DNA from: Pseudomonadota bacterium
Lineage (GTDB): Bacteria > Pseudomonadota > Alphaproteobacteria > Rhizobiales > Devosiaceae
DNA: 15,205 bases
NCBI GenBank assembly: GCA_023427545.1
Contig: JAEZBF010000062.1
Span: 1-15,205 of the forward strand
Reading direction: 5' to 3'
Positions within the stretch are counted from its first letter, which is position 1. Each line of letters begins with the position of its first letter. Below are positions 1 through 8,564 of this stretch, piece after piece. A program made the position numbers and the translations under genes. The notes under the pieces were generated by a model that saw only the letters and a list, made by a program, of their open reading frames with translations, ran no database searches and was not told the origin of the DNA.

Positions 1-763
<763 letters not shown>

Positions 764-771
<8 letters not shown>

Positions 772-1549
772 CGGCGCGCTCCTTGCCGGTATGCGCTGCC
801 GCGGTGCGGGCCTGCAGGTCCCGCAGGGTGCCGAGCTCGAGGTCAGTCGGGGGCGGCGTCTCGTCGAGATGCTCGGCGTAGCGCACGCTCCAGCCACAGG
901 TCTCCTGGACCTGCTCGCGGGTGACGCCGGGATGAAGGGAGGTGACGGTGAACTCCTTGGTCTCGGGATCGGGCTTCCAGATCGCGAGGTCGGTGATGAG
1001 CAGGGTAGGGCCCTTGGTCGTGATGCCCAGCCGCTGGCGGTGGTCGCCGCCGTCGCCGTGGCCGAACGAGGTGTAGAAGTCGATCTTCTGCACCATGCTG
1101 CGCTGTGCCTGCTTGAGGGTGATGAAGATCTGCTGGCACGAGGTCGCGATCTCGGGGGCGCCACCGCCGCCGGGCAGCCGCACCTTGGGCTTATGGTAGT
1201 CGCCGATCACCGTGGTGTTGATGTTGCCGAAGCGGTCGAGCTGGGCGGCGCCGAGGAAGCCGATCGAGATGCGCCCGCCCATCAGCCAGTAGCGGAACAT
1301 TTCGGGGACGGAGACGGTGGTCATCGCGGTCTCGCAGAGCTCGCCGTCGCCAATGCTGAGGGGGAGCACCTGGGGGGCGGTGCCGATGGTGCCGCTCTCG
1401 TAGATGAGGGTGATGCCGGGCGCGTGGGTGAGGCGGGCGACGTTGCAGGCGGCCGACGGCGCGCCGATGCCGACGAAGCAGACGTCGTCGCTGGTCAGCG
1501 CGCGCGACGCGGCGATGGTCATCATCTCGGTTGGGGTGAAGTCGGTCAT
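764..1549 (-). CDS. pcaJ: 3-oxoadipate CoA-transferase beta subunit (family I CoA-transferase)
   Basis: Beta subunit of a two-subunit family I CoA-transferase, probably moving CoA from succinyl-CoA to 3-oxoadipate. Seen: 261 residues, with the YESGTIG motif at 50-56. Its Glu51 sits where glutaconate CoA-transferase subunit B carries its catalytic Glu54. A glycine-rich LPGGGGAPEI loop follows near residue 125. Start: ATG at 1549 overlaps the pcaI stop (ATGA) and follows AGGGA by about six bases. The reading frame stays open further upstream, but that part would be buried in pcaI in another frame and looks non-coding. The overlap implies translational coupling and equal subunit amounts. The subunits are of the longer GctAB-like type, also related to actinobacterial IpdAB, so substrate identity depends on the adjoining thiolase. 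Confidence 0.8.
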
Positions 1550-2394
1550 CGCAGGTCCCTCACGCGTCCGGCGAAGACGTCCGGTCCGACCTCGAGAACG
1601 TTGGTTTTCATCCAGGCCGAGAACGCGTCGCGGTCGGCGGAGACCTTGTCCCACTCGAGGTAGGCGGCGTTGTCACGGGCGTAGTAGCCGTGCGTGTAGG
1701 AGGGATGGGCGCCGCCCGCGACGACGGCGATGGCGTTGATGGTCCAGTGCGGCAGGACGCAGAGGTTGGGGTGGAGGCCGTCGAAATTGTCCACCACCTC
1801 CTCGACCGTGACCACCACCCGCTTTGCGGCGAGCGCGGCCTCCTTCTGCACGCCGATGATGCCCTCGATCAGCACGTCGCCTTTCCGGCTCGCCTTCTGG
1901 GCATGGATGAAGGTGACGTCGGGGCGGTGCGATGGGATGGCGGCGAGTTCCTCGCCGCTGAAGGGGCAGGTGACCGTCTTGATGTTGGGGTTCACGGCCG
2001 GCAGGCCGGCGCCCTTGTAGCCGCGGAAGACTGCGAGGGGCAGGCCGCTGGCACCTGCCTCGTAGGCCTGCGCCATGGCGGAATGGGAATGCTCGACCGT
2101 TTCGATGTTGCGCGGGTAGCCGTTCTCGATGGCGTCGCGCATGCGGCGCAGCAACCCAACCCCGGGATTGCCGGCGTAGGAGAAGATCACCTTGCGCGCC
2201 ATGCCCATGCCGATCATCTGGTCGTAGACGATGTCGGGCGTCATGCGCAGCAGGGTGAGATCGGAGAAGCCCTGCCGGATCGCCTCATGGGCGGCAGCGT
2301 GGGGGATGAGGTGGGTGAAGCCTTCGAAGGCGACGACGTCGCCATTGCGGAGATTGTCCCTGACCGCGTCGGCGAGGCTGAGAAACTGCGCCAT
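1546..2394 (-). CDS. pcaI: 3-oxoadipate CoA-transferase alpha subunit (family I CoA-transferase)
   Basis: Alpha subunit partner of PcaJ; the two form the cytosolic CoA-transferase. Seen: 282 residues starting MAQFLSLADAV, then NGDVVAFEGFTHLIPHAA near 17-34, which is the CoA-transferase alpha signature region. A conserved ETVEHSHSAMAQAYEAG block lies near 98-114 and a central EGIIGVQKEAALAAKRVVVTV stretch follows. At 282 residues it is longer than the roughly 230-residue PcaI of pseudomonads, placing it in the GctA/IpdA-like branch. Start: ATG at 2394 is chosen over ATG at 2406 because a purine-rich GGAAAGG lies just before it and none precedes the other. It is the first gene of the visible operon. 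Alternative: a hydrolase of IpdA type. The intact Glu51 of the beta subunit argues for a transferase. Confidence 0.78.
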   Translation of the reverse strand: MAQFLSLADAVRDNLRNGDVVAFEGFTHLIPHAAAHEAIRQGFSDLTLLRMTPDIVYDQMIGMGMARKVIFSYAGNPGVGLLRRMRDAIENGYPRNIETVEHSHSAMAQAYEAGASGLPLAVFRGYKGAGLPAVNPNIKTVTCPFSGEELAAIPSHRPDVTFIHAQKASRKGDVLIEGIIGVQKEAALAAKRVVVTVEEVVDNFDGLHPNLCVLPHWTINAIAVVAGGAHPSYTHGYYARDNAAYLEWDKVSADRDAFSAWMKTNVLEVGPDVFAGRVRDLR

Positions 2395-2544
2395 CTGCCT
2401 TTCCATCGTTGTTCGTCATGGCGGAAGCGCCCCATAAGACCACTGCCGCTGCGTCTGGGGAAATGATAGTTCGGCAGCGACACATAACCCAGTCCAGAGG
2501 ATTGGGACGAATTGGCGCTGCTGCGATAGCAAGGGGGGAATGGA
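2395..2544. promoter_or_regulatory. Divergent promoter region between pcaI and a dehydrogenase
   Basis: 150 bases separating two divergently transcribed genes, so promoters for both should lie here. The rightward gene has a strong ribosome site AAGGGGGGA at 2531-2539. An ATAACC at 2485-2490 matches one half of the ATAACC-N4-GGTTAA type site known for PcaQ in rhizobia, but the second half is absent. GTTCGGCAGCGACAC at 2470-2484 resembles PcaR-type IclR sites only loosely. Neither is a firm operator call, and no clear -10/-35 pair was picked. Confidence 0.4.
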
Positions 2545-3564
2545 ATGGCCGGACGCAAGGTTCGCTGGGGGATCGTCTCGACTGCCAATATCGGCATCAA
2601 CAAGGTGGTGCCGGCGATCATGAAATCGGAGCACAGCGAGGTGGTGGCGCTTGGCTCCCGCGATCGGAGCAAGGCACAGGCGGCACTGCAGACGCTTGGG
2701 CTCCCAGGCGCCCGCGCCTATGGCAGCTACGAGGACCTGTTCGCCGATCCCGGGATCGATGCGATCTACAACCCGCTGCCCAATCACCTGCACGTGCCGA
2801 TCACGCTGGCTGCCGCAAAGGCCGGCAAGCACGTGCTCTGCGAGAAGCCGATCGGCATGGACGCGGCAGACGCCGCCCGGCTGCGCGAGGTGCCTGAGGG
2901 CGTGCTGGTCGCCGAGGCGTTCATGGTGCGGCACCATCCGCAATGGCAGCGGGCCCGCGAGATCGTCAACTCGGGCGAACTGGGCGAGGTGCGGGCGATC
3001 CGCGGCGTCTTCACCTATTTCAACACCGACCCCAACAACGTCCGCAACATGGCCGATATCGGCGGGGGCGGCATCATGGACATCGGCTGCTACCCTATCG
3101 TGGGTGCCCGCTTCCTGTTCGGCGCCGAGCCGCAGCGGGTGGTGGCGCTGGTCGATCGCGACCCCAACTTCCGCACCGACCGGCTGGCGAGCGTGATCGC
3201 GGATTTCGGCGGCGGCCGGCAGTTGAGCTTCGTGTGCAGCACGCAGGCGGTTGGACGACAGTCGATGGAGGTGCTGGGGACCAAGGGGCGCGTCGAGATC
3301 GTCATCCCGTTCAACGCGCCGCCCGATCAACGCACGGCAATCCTTGTCGACGCAGGCGCAGCGCTCGACGGCAGCCTGGCCCGTCGCGAGATCCTACCCG
3401 CTTGCGATCAATACACTTTTCAGGCGGAAAACTTCGCACTCGCCGTCCTCGGCGAGAAGCCGCTGGCGTACGGGGTCGAGGACGCGATTGCGCAGATGCG
3501 CATCCTCGATGCCATCTTCCAGAGCGAGAAGACGGGCGGCTGGGCCGAGGTAGCGCGCGGTTAG
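2545..3564 (+). CDS. Gfo/Idh/MocA-family NAD(P)-dependent sugar or polyol dehydrogenase
   Basis: Cytosolic oxidoreductase that oxidises or reduces a sugar-like hydroxyl or carbonyl with NAD(P). Seen: 339 residues, normal for the family. The N-terminal Rossmann fold begins VRWGIVSTANIG (6-17), the variant nucleotide loop common in the dihydrodiol/D-xylose dehydrogenase and glucose-fructose oxidoreductase branch. CEKPIG at 99-104 carries the catalytic-domain Lys101. GGGGIMDIGCYPI at 173-185 is the substrate-domain signature. Start ATG at 2545 has an excellent ribosome site five bases away. It is divergent from pcaI, and its stop overlaps the stop of the converging next gene. The substrate cannot be read from sequence. 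By neighbourhood it may act on the sugar released by the phosphodiesterase/phosphatase genes, but it could equally be independent. Confidence 0.85.
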   Translation: MAGRKVRWGIVSTANIGINKVVPAIMKSEHSEVVALGSRDRSKAQAALQTLGLPGARAYGSYEDLFADPGIDAIYNPLPNHLHVPITLAAAKAGKHVLCEKPIGMDAADAARLREVPEGVLVAEAFMVRHHPQWQRAREIVNSGELGEVRAIRGVFTYFNTDPNNVRNMADIGGGGIMDIGCYPIVGARFLFGAEPQRVVALVDRDPNFRTDRLASVIADFGGGRQLSFVCSTQAVGRQSMEVLGTKGRVEIVIPFNAPPDQRTAILVDAGAALDGSLARREILPACDQYTFQAENFALAVLGEKPLAYGVEDAIAQMRILDAIFQSEKTGGWAEVARG

Positions 3565-4664
3565 CGCCGGGCCAGCGCCCGGCGCGCGAACTGCGCCAAT
3601 AGGCTCATGTCGGTGCGCGCCTGCTCGCCCGTATTGACCACCGGCTTGCCGGTGGTCATCGCGTCGTGCCAGGCGACAAGCTCGATCACAAAGGGCTCGG
3701 CGTAGGAGACGCGGTGGTTGATCTCGCGCGAAGAGAGCCCGTCCGCCCGTCGCTCGATCAGGCCGGTCGGCTCATGGTTGAGGTAGGGTGCGGGGAACCG
3801 CAGTTCGAACGCGGCATCGTCGAAGACGAGGCTGATGCGCTCGCAGTAGTAGGAAAGCTTTGGCGCGGCGACCCAGGTGAGCGAAGCGATTGCGTCGACC
3901 GGTTTGAGGCGTGCGCTGAGATAGCCACCGCCGTCGCCATCGGCTGCAAAGAACGCGGCGCCGATCGGCTCGCCGAAGCTGATGCCGCGGACCGCGAGCA
4001 GACCCTGAACCAGGTTGAGGTCGTGCACCAGGCTCGAGGAATAGGGGCCGGCAAAGCCTTTCGCCCCGGCCTGCGGCGCGTCGATCCCAATGGCGGCCTC
4101 GACCTGGCGGGCGCGCCGGGCTGCGCCCTCCGCAATCAGCTCGGGCGAGACGTCGCCGCCGACGATGAGCTCGCGGTGAGCGGTGAAGGCGAGATGGTCG
4201 GGATCGATGGTCTCGACATTGACCGAGCGCAGCGGCCCTTGCTGCTGCTCAAGCAGCTGGCAGAGCTTGAGATAGGCGGGATCGAACCGCTTCATGTAGC
4301 CGACCTGGACGACCATCCCGGCGCTGTCGCGCGCTGCCACGATCTCGTCGGCCTCGGTCACGCCGTAGCAGAGCGGCTTTTCGGTAAAGACGTGGAGGCC
4401 GCGCGAGAGCGCCTGCAGGATGATCTCGGCGTGGTAGCTGTCGGGGGTGGCGACGACGACGCAGCCGAGCGGCTGGTCCAGCAAGGCCTCGGCGGTTTCG
4501 AAGGTCGCGATGCCATAGCGTTCGGCTAGGCGCGCACGTACCGTCGCGGACGGGTCGGCGACGCCGGCGACTGAAAAGCGGTCGGGCAGGCCAAGAAGAT
4601 TGGGCAGGTGCTCGACCTGCGTGATCAGCCCGCCGCCAATGATGCCATCCTTCAACACCGCCAC
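3561..4664 (-). CDS. Second Gfo/Idh/MocA-family oxidoreductase
   Basis: NAD(P)-dependent dehydrogenase of the same superfamily as its neighbour but clearly a different branch. Seen: 367 residues; Rossmann loop GIIGGGLIT (7-15), TEKPLCYG with Lys96, GYMKRFDPAY at 122-131, and an HD pair at 214-215 in SSLVHDLNLVQG, where many members keep a catalytic or substrate-binding Asp/His. Start: GTG at 4664, seven bases after AGGAG. A longer reading to ATG at 4769 has no ribosome site there, would run across the divergent phosphatase start and adds a poor-looking N-terminus. The TAA stop at 3561-3563 overlaps the TAG stop of the convergent dehydrogenase. Substrate unknown; inositol-like polyols and sugars are typical for the family. 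Confidence 0.83.
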   Translation of the reverse strand: MAVLKDGIIGGGLITQVEHLPNLLGLPDRFSVAGVADPSATVRARLAERYGIATFETAEALLDQPLGCVVVATPDSYHAEIILQALSRGLHVFTEKPLCYGVTEADEIVAARDSAGMVVQVGYMKRFDPAYLKLCQLLEQQQGPLRSVNVETIDPDHLAFTAHRELIVGGDVSPELIAEGAARRARQVEAAIGIDAPQAGAKGFAGPYSSSLVHDLNLVQGLLAVRGISFGEPIGAAFFAADGDGGGYLSARLKPVDAIASLTWVAAPKLSYYCERISLVFDDAAFELRFPAPYLNHEPTGLIERRADGLSSREINHRVSYAEPFVIELVAWHDAMTTGKPVVNTGEQARTDMSLLAQFARRALARR

Positions 4665-4683
4665 GTCATTTCTCCTGTTTACC

Positions 4684-4717
4684 GTCCGGAATGCGCGAAA
4701 ATTCAGTTCGCCCGGAC
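4684..4717. promoter_or_regulatory. Nested inverted repeat in the divergent dehydrogenase/phosphatase promoter
   Basis: Within the 74-base gap between the GTG start at 4664 (minus) and ATG at 4739 (plus), GTCCGG (4684-4689) is repeated inverted as CCGGAC (4712-4717). GCGAA (4695-4699) is repeated inverted as TTCGC (4707-4711) inside it. The arms give 11 paired bases around a 7-base loop with a 5-base bulge. Its place midway between two divergent starts suits a shared regulator site. CCGTCCGGA here also occurs in the 12-base palindrome before the isomerase gene. The regulator is unknown. Confidence 0.4.
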
Positions 4718-4738
4718 TGCTTAGTGTAGGCTCCTCGC

Positions 4739-5557
4739 ATGCAGGATCACGAGTCGATACTTGAGACAATGGTCGCCACCGCGCGCGAAGCCGGTGCGCT
4801 TACCCAGGAGCACTTTGCGCGCTTCCGCGACATCGAGATCGGCATCAAGGGGCCCGCCGACTTCGTCTCCGACGCCGACAAGCAATCCGAGCTGCTGATC
4901 CGCGAGCGGCTGCTGGGCAAATACCCCAGCTGGAGCTTCACTGGCGAGGAGTTCGCGCCGGTGACCGGCAGCGATGCCGAATACCGCTGGCTGGTCGATC
5001 CGATCGATGGGACCACGAATTTCATCAACGGCATGCATTACACGATCTCGATCGCGCTCCGGCGCGGCAACGAGACGGTGTGCGGCGCGCTCTACAACCC
5101 GGCCGCCGACGAGATGTTCACCGCCATTAAGGGCCAGGGGGCTTACCTCAACGGCGACCGGCTCGCGGTCAGCAGCAAGACCGAGGTCGGGCTGATGGCG
5201 GTGGGCACCGGACTGCCGACCAGCAACCTCCATTCGTTCGACGGCTTCTACCGGCGGCTGGAGACGATCCGCGACCCGATCGGCGCGGTGCGGATCGTGG
5301 GGTCGTCGGCGAACTCCTGCGCCTATGTCGCGTGCGGCCGGCTAACGGGGTATTTCGAGGAGTCCGGGCTGGTCGACTGGGCGGTCGGCGTGCTGCTGGT
5401 GCAGGAGGCGGGCGGCATCGTCACCGACTGGTGGGGCCGGGGACCTGAGGTCTACGAGAAGACCGGCTGCGTGATCGTCGCCAATGAGGCGACGCATGCA
5501 TATCTGCTGGAGAAGCTCCGGGACGCACCGCGGAAGGAGCCGCGGGCGGCGCCTTGA
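4739..5557 (+). CDS. Inositol monophosphatase-family sugar/polyol phosphatase
   Basis: Mg2+-dependent, Li+-sensitive-type phosphatase fold that hydrolyses a sugar or polyol monophosphate in the cytosol. Seen: 272 residues, the usual IMPase length. Metal-site motifs are all present: Asp45 in VSDAD, GEE at 69-71, DPIDGTTNF at 87-95, and Asp213 in LVDWAVGVLLVQEAGG. That last block differs from the common WDxAAG: Trp is replaced by Val, but the metal-binding Asp is kept. The ribosome site is weak (AGG about ten bases upstream); ATG at 4739 is the only sensible start. It is convergent with the phosphodiesterase gene across a repeat-filled gap. Family members include SuhB, IMPases and AccG of agrocinopine catabolism. 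Context suggests a substrate-specific catabolic phosphatase rather than SuhB. Confidence 0.85.
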   Translation: MQDHESILETMVATAREAGALTQEHFARFRDIEIGIKGPADFVSDADKQSELLIRERLLGKYPSWSFTGEEFAPVTGSDAEYRWLVDPIDGTTNFINGMHYTISIALRRGNETVCGALYNPAADEMFTAIKGQGAYLNGDRLAVSSKTEVGLMAVGTGLPTSNLHSFDGFYRRLETIRDPIGAVRIVGSSANSCAYVACGRLTGYFEESGLVDWAVGVLLVQEAGGIVTDWWGRGPEVYEKTGCVIVANEATHAYLLEKLRDAPRKEPRAAP

Positions 5558-5577
5558 CGCCGAGTGTTACCTCACCA

Positions 5578-5621
5578 CCCTCATCCGCCCTTCGGGCACC
5601 TTCTCCCCCGGGGGGAGAAGG
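5578..5621. repeat. REP-like dispersed palindromic element, possible bidirectional terminator
   Basis: Two adjacent hairpins. The first is GCCC-TTC-GGGC at 5587-5597. The second is CCTTCTCCCCC (5599-5609) and its exact inverse GGGGGAGAAGG (5611-5621), separated by one base. The leading CCCTCATCCG and trailing GGAGAAGG match my recollection of intergenic repeats common in Rhizobiales genomes. It sits 20 bases after the phosphatase stop between convergent genes, so it may act as a terminator, though no U-run follows on either strand. Confidence 0.65.
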
Positions 5622-5703
5622 CCTGACTGGTGGGTCTTGGTTCGCTTCTCGTATTAGCCGTGGGCACCTTGGCACACGTGAGCCCGCACATCGTGGTTAG
5701 TGG

Positions 5704-5819
5704 CTCGTGGCTCGACAAGCTCGCCATTGAAGGGCTCGCCATGAGGGGGCTCGCCATGAGGTCCTCTGAAGCACCGGCGTTTTGCAGTAGCCCTCATGGT
5801 GAGCTTGTCGAACCACGAG
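5704..5819. repeat. Imperfect long inverted repeat with an internal 3 x 15-bp tandem duplication
   Basis: CTCGTGGCTCGACAA (5704-5718) pairs with TTGTCGAACCACGAG (5805-5819), one mismatch. Inside the left arm a 15-base unit beginning GCTCGCCAT is present three times in tandem (5719-5733, 5734-5748, 5749-5763). The right arm has a single copy, CCCTCATGGTGAGC at 5791-5804. The AGCTTGTCGAACCACGAGG type sequence is a widespread intergenic repeat in alphaproteobacteria (recollection). Together with the preceding element it fills 5558-5829, which has no gene that I can support. Confidence 0.7.
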
Positions 5820-5829
5820 GGCGTGGCAC

Positions 5830-6666
5830 CTAGCCGAGTGCGGCGGCCAGGCACTCGGGGTCGTCGGTGGTGATCTGGTCGGCGCGTAGGCCGAGGAGGC
5901 GGGTGGCGGCGGCAACACCGGCAGGGTCGGACCGGTTGATAGTGTAGGCGTCCACCCGCTTGCCGGCGGCGTGGAACGCGGCGATCAGGTCGAAGCCGTG
6001 ATCATCGGCGAAGAACACCAGAAGGTAGTGCAGGTAGATCAACTCGGCCTTGGGCGAGTCGGCCAGCGCGGCGGCAACGAAACCAGCGAAGTCGCGGGTC
6101 GACCGCACGCGTTCGACCCATTCGCCGTGGCACGGGTCGTAGCCGATGTGAAGGCCAGGCGTAGCGTCGGTCAGCAGCCGTACCGAGTCCGCCTCGCCCG
6201 AGGAGAGGATCATGTTGCCGGCGACCGGACCCACGCTGCGCGAAAACGCGGCGATGGCTTCCAACGAGAGCGGACCCTGGTTCTCCTTGTAGTCGAGCTG
6301 GAGCAGGGCGTCGGGGTGCGGCGGCGTCTGCTGCAGCAGGGCGCAGAGGTCCCCGAGCAGCATGACGTGATCGGCGATCGGCTGCCCGGCATTGTCGCGC
6401 AGCTGGAGTGCGCGGATTTCGGCGGCGCTCAACGCCGCTGCCGGCCCTGTGCCAGTGGTTTCCCGCGACAGGTCGAGATGGTCGTGGAGCACGGCAAAGC
6501 CATCGCCAGCGTGGACGACGAGATCGACCTCCACGCTTGCGCCAAGCGCCATGCCTTCAAGGATGCGGCGGCCGGTGAAGACCGGATCGCTGCCGAAACG
6601 CCGGGCCCGGTGCCATTTGAAGAAGGTGCGATGGCCGTTGCGGGTGACCGCAACCGGATCAGCCAT
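5830..6666 (-). CDS. Glycerophosphodiester phosphodiesterase-family protein (cytosolic)
   Basis: TIM-barrel phosphodiesterase that would split a phosphodiester into a sugar/polyol phosphate and an alcohol. Seen: 278 residues without signal peptide. GDPD signature residues are His12-Arg13, Glu46 and Asp48 in VEVDLV, His61-Asp62 in VLHDHLDLSRETTGTG, and the closing YTINRSDP and ITTDDP stretch. Odd: after His-Arg the usual G-x-x-PENT segment is replaced by a basic stretch (TFFKWHRARR). The third metal ligand region, usually E-x-K, reads QLDYKEN with Asp125. This divergence hints at a substrate other than ordinary glycerophosphodiesters. Start ATG at 6666 overlaps the ATPase stop by eight bases and has no good ribosome site, so translation is probably coupled. 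Last gene of the transport operon; analogous placement to ugpQ beside ugpBAEC. Confidence 0.8.
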   Translation of the reverse strand: MADPVAVTRNGHRTFFKWHRARRFGSDPVFTGRRILEGMALGASVEVDLVVHAGDGFAVLHDHLDLSRETTGTGPAAALSAAEIRALQLRDNAGQPIADHVMLLGDLCALLQQTPPHPDALLQLDYKENQGPLSLEAIAAFSRSVGPVAGNMILSSGEADSVRLLTDATPGLHIGYDPCHGEWVERVRSTRDFAGFVAAALADSPKAELIYLHYLLVFFADDHGFDLIAAFHAAGKRVDAYTINRSDPAGVAAATRLLGLRADQITTDDPECLAAALG

Positions 6667-7708
6667 TGGCGGCGCCGCTGCGATAGATCGCGGCGTTCTC
6701 GCGGTAGGCGGCAAAGGCACGCGGGTGGAGATCGACCGGCATCGCGGGTTTCCAGTCGCGGGCCTCGGGCGCCATCGACTTGAGCCGGAAGCCATCGGGC
6801 AGCTCGATATCGAGCAGGGCGTGCGTGCCGAAATCGGTGACCCGGTGGATCCTAGCGACACCTTCGCCGCCGGCGCGCGCCACCTCCAACGCTTCCGGGC
6901 GGACGGCGAGCGTCGCGGGGCCGTCGGGCACCGGCAGCGGCTGCGAGAAGCCGGGGCGCTTGAAGGTACCGCCGGAAACTGCGCCATCGATGAGGTTCAT
7001 GGTTCCGATGAAGCCCGCCACGAACGGGGTCGCGGGCTCGCGGTAGACGATGTCCGGCCGGTCGGCCTGCTCGGTGCGGCCATCGCGCATAACGACGATG
7101 CGGTCGGCAAGCGCAAGCGCTTCGTCCTGGCCGTGCGTGACGAAGAGCGTGGTGATGCCGACGCGCTGCTGGATGTCGCGGACCTCCTCGCGCAGCCGCT
7201 CGCGAAGGTGCTGGTCGAGGCTGGCAAAGGGCTCGTCGAGGAGCAGGATTTTCGGCTCCAGCACCTGCGAGCGGGCGAGCGCGACGCGCTGCTGCTGGCC
7301 GCCCGAGAGCTGGTTGGTCATGCGCGTGCCGTAGCCGGCCAGGCCGACCAGCTCGAGCACGGCCTCGACCTTGCGCTTGATCTCATCCGTGGGCAGGCGG
7401 CGGAGCTTGAGACCGAAGGCGAGATTCTTGAAGACATTCATGTGCGTCCAGAGCGCGTGGCTCTGGAACACCATGCCGGTCGGGCGGCGCTCCGGCGGCA
7501 CCCGGGTAACGTCCTCGCCGTCGATCCGGATAACACCGCTCGTCGGAGTCTCGAAGCCGCCCACCATGCGCAACAGCGTCGACTTGCCCGAGCCTGATGG
7601 TCCGAGCAGGCAGACGAGCTCGCCGTCAGCGACAGTCAGCGAGAAGCTGTCGACGGCGGTGACGACGCCGAAACTCTTGGTGACGTTCTTGATGTCGAGG
7701 ACGGCCAT
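6659..7708 (-). CDS. ABC transporter ATP-binding protein (MalK/PotA-like with TOBE domain)
   Basis: ATPase that powers uptake through the two adjacent permeases. Seen: 349 residues. Walker A GPSGSGKS at 36-43, Q-loop Gln82 in VFQSHALWTHM, signature LSGGQQQR at 134-141, Walker B ILLLDEP at 154-160, and H-loop His192 in VTHGQDEA. The C-terminal third (about 240-345) looks like the TOBE domain typical of importers for sugars, polyamines and phosphate esters. Start ATG at 7708 directly abuts the permease TAG stop; GGAGG lies four bases upstream, inside the end of that gene. The stop overlaps the phosphodiesterase start. Function as an importer is firm; substrate is inferred from context only. Confidence 0.93.
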   Translation of the reverse strand: MAVLDIKNVTKSFGVVTAVDSFSLTVADGELVCLLGPSGSGKSTLLRMVGGFETPTSGVIRIDGEDVTRVPPERRPTGMVFQSHALWTHMNVFKNLAFGLKLRRLPTDEIKRKVEAVLELVGLAGYGTRMTNQLSGGQQQRVALARSQVLEPKILLLDEPFASLDQHLRERLREEVRDIQQRVGITTLFVTHGQDEALALADRIVVMRDGRTEQADRPDIVYREPATPFVAGFIGTMNLIDGAVSGGTFKRPGFSQPLPVPDGPATLAVRPEALEVARAGGEGVARIHRVTDFGTHALLDIELPDGFRLKSMAPEARDWKPAMPVDLHPRAFAAYRENAAIYRSGAANG

Positions 7709-8530
7709 CTAGCCTCCGAAGCCGCGGGCGAAGGAGCCCGAATTGACGACGCGCCGAGCGAACAGGATCGCAAAGAACGAGGGCAGCCACAGCAGCACCG
7801 AAAGCACCGCCCCATACTGGATCACCGGCTGGTTGTTGATGAAGGAGATCATCAGCACCGGCATAGTGCGGATGGCCGGCGCGCCGATCAGCCAGGCGCC
7901 TTCCGTTTCGTAGAAGGTGCCCACGAAGCTGAGCAGCACGGCGGCGGCAATGGTCGGGCCGGCCTGCGGCAAGGTGATCGACCAGAACACGCGGAAAGGC
8001 CGCGCGCCGACGTCGCGCGCCGCCTCTTCCATGCGCCGGTCGACCGACTGGAAGGCGGCCACCGGAATCCAGATCATGTAGAGCAGCGTGCCGACCAGCT
8101 GGATCAGCACCACGCCCCAGAAGGTGCCGATGAGGTTGAGCTGGAGGAAAATACCGGCGATGGCGACCAGCAATCCGAACTTGGGGAAGGCCTGTCCCGC
8201 GAGGAAGGAGAAGAACAGGAGATTGCGCGCCGGAAAACTCATGCGGGCAAAGGCATAGGCCGCCGGCAGGCATATGATGCACGAGATCAGTGTCACCATC
8301 ACCGAGAGACTGATGCTCATGGTGATCGAGCTCCAGACGTCCTGGCGGCCGAGCGTGGTGTACCAGTAGCGCAGCCCGAATTCCTGCGGGATGATCGCGG
8401 GATAGCGCCAGACATTGGCGAATGCCCAGACGCCGACCACGATCAGCGGGAAGATGATGGTCAGCGTCAGCACCACGGCAAAGGCGATGCCTGTCCAGTC
8501 GGTGCGGCGTGTGGCTGAGAGCGTGCTCAT
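7709..8530 (-). CDS. ABC transporter permease, second subunit
   Basis: Inner-membrane permease of the MetI/BPD type. Seen: 273 residues with about six hydrophobic spans. The first is at roughly 12-36 after a short cytoplasmic N-terminus. The EAA loop reads MEEAARDVGA (167-176) followed by ITLP, which contacts the ATPase. Start: ATG at 8530 has GGAGGG four bases upstream. An in-frame start at 8587 would add 19 hydrophilic residues and overlap the upstream permease. The gap to the upstream permease is 34 bases and the ATPase begins one base after the stop. PotC-like arrangement: binding protein, permease, permease, ATPase. Confidence 0.92.
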   Translation of the reverse strand: MSTLSATRRTDWTGIAFAVVLTLTIIFPLIVVGVWAFANVWRYPAIIPQEFGLRYWYTTLGRQDVWSSITMSISLSVMVTLISCIICLPAAYAFARMSFPARNLLFFSFLAGQAFPKFGLLVAIAGIFLQLNLIGTFWGVVLIQLVGTLLYMIWIPVAAFQSVDRRMEEAARDVGARPFRVFWSITLPQAGPTIAAAVLLSFVGTFYETEGAWLIGAPAIRTMPVLMISFINNQPVIQYGAVLSVLLWLPSFFAILFARRVVNSGSFARGFGG

Positions 8531-8564
8531 CGGACCCTCCGGTGAACGCCTGTCGATCGGGGCG

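Noticed and set aside
2470..2484. PcaR/PcaU-type operator before pcaI
   Set aside because: Only about nine of fifteen positions agree with the remembered consensus, too few to call.
2416..3330. 304-codon minus-strand frame opposite the first dehydrogenase
   Set aside because: Low-complexity His/Arg/Ala-rich translation with no domain; the plus-strand dehydrogenase has all family motifs and a strong ribosome site.
3666..4529. 287-codon plus-strand frame opposite the second dehydrogenase
   Set aside because: Antisense shadow; no recognisable motif or ribosome site.
4665..4769. 35-residue N-terminal extension of the second dehydrogenase to an ATG at 4769
   Set aside because: It would cross the divergent phosphatase start, has no ribosome site and lacks family similarity; GTG at 4664 has AGGAG at the right distance.
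5719..5763. Three 15-bp tandem units as a mini CRISPR array
   Set aside because: The units are directly adjacent without spacers and no cas gene is nearby.
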